A stretch of DNA of 8,031 bases from Bacillota bacterium (GTDB lineage Bacteria > Bacillota > Clostridia > Christensenellales > CAG-138): the NCBI GenBank assembly GCA_023393045.1, contig JAEWMV010000143.1:1-8031 (forward strand), written 5' to 3'. This document shows positions 6,603 to 8,031 of this stretch, piece after piece. Position 1 is the stretch's first letter, and every line of letters starts with the position of its first letter. Below the pieces are notes generated by a model, which was not told the DNA's origin, did no database searches, and saw only the letters and a list, made by a program, of their open reading frames with translations. The translations under genes and the position numbers were made by a program.

Positions 6603-7967
6603 ATGACGTACGACCTTATCGTATTGGGCGGAGGCCCCGCGGGCTATCGGGCAGGCGAGTGCGCGGGCGAGGCGGGTCTCAGCGTGCTTTGCATCGAGGA
6701 AAGAAGCGTGGGCGGCGTGTGCCTCAACGAGGGCTGCATCCCCACCAAAACGCTGCTCTATTCCGCCAAGCTCTATGACGGCGCCCGCCACGGCGAAAAA
6801 TACGGCGTGCGCGCCGCGGGCATTGCGCTTGACCATGCAAAGGTCATCGAGCGCAAAAGCAAGGTCGTGCGCACGCTGGTCGCGGGCGTAAAGGCCGCGC
6901 TCAAGGGCGCAAACGTCACGCTCGTATCCGCGCGCGGGATGATAACGGGAAAGGGCGCGGAAGGCTTCACCGTCGCGGCGGGGGATGAAACGTATGTCGG
7001 CAAAAACCTCCTCATCGCCACGGGCTCCTCGAGCGCGCTGCCCCCTATACCGGGACTGAAGGAAGCGCTCGCCTCCGGCTTTGCGCTCACCAACAGGGAG
7101 TTGCTTGACATACCGGCCGTGCCCCAAAGGCTTGCCATCGTGGGCGGCGGCGTCATCGGCCTCGAGCTTGCGAGCTATTTTTGCTCCGCGGGCAGCGAGG
7201 TGACTGTGATTGAAATGCTCGACCACATCGCGGGCGAAAACGACCAGGATCTCGTGAAGATCTTGCAGAAGAATTATGAGAAAAAGGGCGTGAAGTTCCT
7301 GCTCTCCACCAAGGTCGCTTCCTTCGGGGAGGGCGTGATCCGCTGCGAAAAGGACGGGGAAGCGTTTGAAATTGAAGCGGACAAAGTCCTCGTGTCCATT
7401 GGCAGGCGGTCGAACACGGCGGACTTGGGGCTTGAGAGCATCGGCGTCACTCTGGAGCGCGGTGCTGTCGTTACGGACAGCCATATGCGCACCAACATAC
7501 CCGGCGTTTACGCCGCGGGGGATGTCAACGGCCGCTCCATGCTCGCCCACACGGCCTACCGCGAGGCGGAGGTCGCCGTGAACCATATCCTCGGCCGGGA
7601 GGATGGAATGCGCTACGACGCGATTCCCTCTGTCATCTACACCAATCCCGAGCTTGCCGGCGCGGGGGAAACGGAGCATACCGCGCGCGCCAAGGGCATG
7701 GACGTGTCCGCCGTGGCGCTGCCCATGCGCTTTTCCGGCAGATACCTCGCGGAAAACGAGGGCGGGGACGGCATGATGAAGCTCGTTTATGAAAACGGAA
7801 CGAAGCGCATCGTAGGCGTACACGCGCTTTCGAACTACGCCAGCGAGTTCATCGTGGAAGCGGCCACGCTCATCGCCATGGGCGCGGACACGGAGAGCGT
7901 CAAACGCCTGGTTTTCCCGCATCCCACGGTCGCGGAAATCATCCGCGAGGCGGCGTTTAAAGCCTAA
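6603..7967 (+). CDS. lpdA: Dihydrolipoyl dehydrogenase (E3 / glycine-cleavage L-protein)
   Basis: A 454-residue class I pyridine-nucleotide disulfide oxidoreductase, which reoxidises protein-bound dihydrolipoamide with NAD+ via FAD. It would serve 2-oxoacid dehydrogenase, acetoin dehydrogenase or glycine cleavage complexes in the cytoplasm. The FAD motif GGGPAG is at 9-14, the redox disulfide Cys40/Cys45 in GGVCLNEGCIPTK, the NAD-binding GGGVIGLELA at 181-190, the second FAD motif with Asp307 in GVYAAGDV, and the C-terminal dimerisation domain from about 340. The catalytic His440-Glu445 pair lies in FPHPTVAE, five residues apart as in other E3 enzymes; the HAHPT form seen in E. coli is FPHPT here. 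It is slightly shorter than the usual 460-475. The 11-bp gap after the ABC gene and the strong ribosome site suggest co-transcription. No lipoyl protein, E1/E2 or gcv gene is visible, so the complex served is unknown. Mercuric or glutathione reductase is less likely given the motifs and the lack of extra domains. Confidence -1.
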   Translation: MTYDLIVLGGGPAGYRAGECAGEAGLSVLCIEERSVGGVCLNEGCIPTKTLLYSAKLYDGARHGEKYGVRAAGIALDHAKVIERKSKVVRTLVAGVKAALKGANVTLVSARGMITGKGAEGFTVAAGDETYVGKNLLIATGSSSALPPIPGLKEALASGFALTNRELLDIPAVPQRLAIVGGGVIGLELASYFCSAGSEVTVIEMLDHIAGENDQDLVKILQKNYEKKGVKFLLSTKVASFGEGVIRCEKDGEAFEIEADKVLVSIGRRSNTADLGLESIGVTLERGAVVTDSHMRTNIPGVYAAGDVNGRSMLAHTAYREAEVAVNHILGREDGMRYDAIPSVIYTNPELAGAGETEHTARAKGMDVSAVALPMRFSGRYLAENEGGDGMMKLVYENGTKRIVGVHALSNYASEFIVEAATLIAMGADTESVKRLVFPHPTVAEIIREAAFKA

Positions 7968-7998
7968 AGCGTCATAGAAAAGGGTTATGCCGCCGCGA

Positions 7999-8018
7999 CG
8001 GGAAAATCTGTTTTCCTG
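7999..8018 (+). terminator. Possible weak hairpin after lpdA, no U-tract
   Basis: CGGGAAAA (7999-8006) can pair with TTTTCCTG (8011-8018) through one G-T pair, leaving a 4-base loop TCTG. It lies 31 bases after the lpdA stop, in the 64-base non-coding tail (7968-8031) where no gene start is evident. No T-run follows (CAATATCC), and the stem core is A/T, so this is a poor intrinsic terminator and may be chance. Confidence -1.
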
Positions 8019-8031
8019 CAATATCCTACAT

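Noticed and set aside
6588..8021. A 477-codon antisense open frame covering all of lpdA.
   Set aside because: The + strand frame has a complete dehydrogenase with every catalytic motif. The antisense protein is a His/Arg/Ala-rich product of GC-rich codon usage, with no recognisable domain and no good ribosome site noted.

Overview
The window is a compact, GC-rich stretch of bacterial chromosome in which every gene lies on the + strand. It holds five complete protein genes and the 3' end of a sixth. Gaps and overlaps between neighbours are very small: a 2-bp gap, a 4-bp overlap, a 10-bp gap, an 11-bp overlap and an 11-bp gap. This looks like one polycistronic unit or part of one. The protein types, with tandem M42 aminopeptidases, a long three-domain aminopeptidase P, a BmrCD-like ABC exporter pair and a short dihydrolipoyl dehydrogenase with an FPHPT-type active-site segment, together with the GGAGG-type ribosome binding sites, suggest a GC-rich member of the Bacillota, probably class Clostridia. 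This is inference; the window holds no rRNA or other phylogenetic marker.

Region 1 (about 1-2989) is a peptidase block. It has the last 65 codons of an M42-family metallopeptidase, then a complete M42 paralogue with all expected metal ligands, then a 596-residue M24-family aminopeptidase P with its full metal site. The M42 enzymes would remove N-terminal residues from peptides, and aminopeptidase P would remove a residue that precedes proline, which general aminopeptidases handle poorly. Together they make sense as a cytoplasmic peptide-degradation set.

Region 2 (about 3000-6591) encodes two ABC half-transporters, each with a membrane domain followed by an ATPase domain. Their motifs are complementary. 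The first has Asp in place of the catalytic Glu and Gln in place of the switch His. The second has intact catalytic residues but a degenerate LSEGQ signature. All three departures fall in the same composite ATP site, so the two proteins very probably form one heterodimeric exporter with one active and one degenerate site. The substrate cannot be read from the sequence.

Region 3 (6603-7967) is a complete dihydrolipoyl dehydrogenase (E3/L-protein) with the redox disulfide and the His-Glu catalytic pair. No lipoyl-bearing partner is visible. The last 64 bases hold no gene, only a small AT-core hairpin without a U-tract.

I see no mobile element, CRISPR array, RNA gene or clearly novel system. 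The points most worth a second look are the asymmetric exporter pair, the tandem M42 duplication, and the linkage of exopeptidases to an exporter.
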